From: an uncultured Oscillibacter sp.
Lineage (GTDB): Bacteria; Bacillota; Clostridia; Oscillospirales; Oscillospiraceae
Length of the DNA stretch: 6,051 bases
Reading direction: 5' to 3'
Assembly: GCA_948435975.1 (NCBI GenBank)
Contig: CAOJHG010000150.1
Coordinates: forward strand, 1 to 6,051
A model generated the notes under the pieces. The model worked only from the letters and a program-made list of their open reading frames with translations. It ran no database searches and was not told the DNA's origin. Each line of letters opens with the position of its first letter. The stretch's first letter is position 1. The position numbers and the translations under genes were made by a program. This document shows positions 5,497-6,051 of the stretch, piece after piece.

Positions 5497-6051
5497 ATGC
5501 CTATCAATCAAGCCCCCTTGCGGGACAAAATGCTGGCCGTTATGGCCGACGTCAACGCTCAGGTTGCGGAGCGTGAGGAGCTGGTGGAGCTGATCGCCAT
5601 TGCCCTGTTGACCCGGAAGAATCTTTTCCTTCTGGGCGCACCGGGCCAGGCCAAGAGCTATGCCATCAACGCTTTCCGCAGCCGGATCACCGGCGCGAGG
5701 CAGTTCGAGCGCCTGCTGTCCAAGCAGACGGATGAGGAACAGCTCTTTGGGCGCATCGACCTCTCCAGCCTGATTCCCGGCTCCGTGCCGGAAAGTGTGC
5801 TGAAGGGCGATGGCGTCTATGAAAATCTGTGCTTCACCCTGCGGTGTGCCATCGACGGGCAGCAGAAGGACAGCCCCGCGACATTCGACCTCATTCGGAA
5901 GGCCACGGAGAAGGTGGAAACCTACCGCGCTGCTTTGGCCGCGCTCCATAAGGGAGAACCCACCGTCCAGACCGCCGGGAAGATCCCTGAGGCGGATATC
6001 GTGTTCCTGGACGAGTGCTTCAAGGCCAATGACGGCGTGCTCAACTCTCTG
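5497..6051 (+). CDS. MoxR/RavA-type AAA+ ATPase, 3' end missing
   Basis: 185 residues are visible and the frame is open to the last base. ATG 5497 has AAAGGA (5484-5489) at 7 bases spacing; the ATG at 5492 is out of frame. Walker A is GAPGQAKS at 47-54 and Walker B is IVFLDE at 168-173, followed by CFKANDGVLNSL, which corresponds to RavA EIWKAGPAILNTL. The segment EEQLFGRIDL (80-89) matches the region after Walker A in RavA. Family role: a hexameric ATPase that remodels or activates target proteins, usually with a VWA-domain partner encoded next door. Oddity: between GVYENL (106-111) and GKIPEAD (161-167) there are about 49 residues where RavA has only a few; they include a likely helix (TFDLIRKATEKVETYRAALA). 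Sensor and lid parts lie beyond the window. Assignment to the MoxR/RavA class is firm; the target is unknown. Confidence 0.88.
   Translation, partial: MPINQAPLRDKMLAVMADVNAQVAEREELVELIAIALLTRKNLFLLGAPGQAKSYAINAFRSRITGARQFERLLSKQTDEEQLFGRIDLSSLIPGSVPESVLKGDGVYENLCFTLRCAIDGQQKDSPATFDLIRKATEKVETYRAALAALHKGEPTVQTAGKIPEADIVFLDECFKANDGVLNSL

Noticed and set aside
5461..5949. Reverse-strand 162-codon frame over the ATPase gene
   Set aside because: It lies opposite a clear MoxR/RavA ATPase with Walker A and B motifs, and its translation has no recognised motif.

Overview
The window is one uninterrupted block of forward-strand genes with no RNA gene, insertion sequence or CRISPR array, and no clear terminator. 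Genes are packed tightly (gaps of 0 to about 60 bases, some overlaps) behind strong AAAGGAGG-type ribosome binding sites. Three genes appear to start with TTG and one with GTG. Base composition is moderately GC-rich. These traits, plus the gene families, suggest a Gram-positive gut-type Clostridia host (Oscillospiraceae/Lachnospiraceae-like). The mix of replication-type genes with short orphan genes suggests a large mobile element (integrative conjugative element, plasmid or phage). No integrase, relaxase or virion gene is visible, so the element class cannot be decided, and both host and element are inference.

Region 1 (1-2618) is a DNA-transaction pair. It holds the 3' part of a SNF2-like superfamily 2 helicase, then a complete but divergent DnaN-type sliding clamp. 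The helicase ends in QISFF, which fits the bacterial clamp-binding consensus QL(S/D)LF, and the clamp gene begins 11 bases later. The clamp itself has replaced several residues that normally build the partner-binding pocket and carries an extra C-terminal tail. This suggests a dedicated helicase-clamp pair and is the strongest lead in the window.

Region 2 (2632-4491) holds five consecutive small to medium genes whose products all carry cysteine pairs: an unknown 152-residue protein, a DUF3268-like zinc-finger protein, an unknown 232-residue protein, a probable 28-residue CxxC peptide and a 61-residue CxxC protein. Only the DUF3268 member is recognised.

Region 3 (4497-6051) holds a 68-residue tryptophan-rich protein, a 111-residue protein resembling only region 2 of sigma-70 factors, an unknown 109-residue acidic protein, and the 5' part of a MoxR/RavA-type AAA+ ATPase that runs off the window. 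Such ATPases usually work with a von Willebrand factor A (VWA) protein encoded next to them, which would be expected just downstream.

The layout is that of one long transcription unit coding for a replication or repair module (helicase, clamp), a possible transcription regulator (sigma-like protein), an ATPase remodeler and a set of putative zinc-binding accessory proteins. How they work together cannot be read from the sequence beyond the helicase-clamp link.
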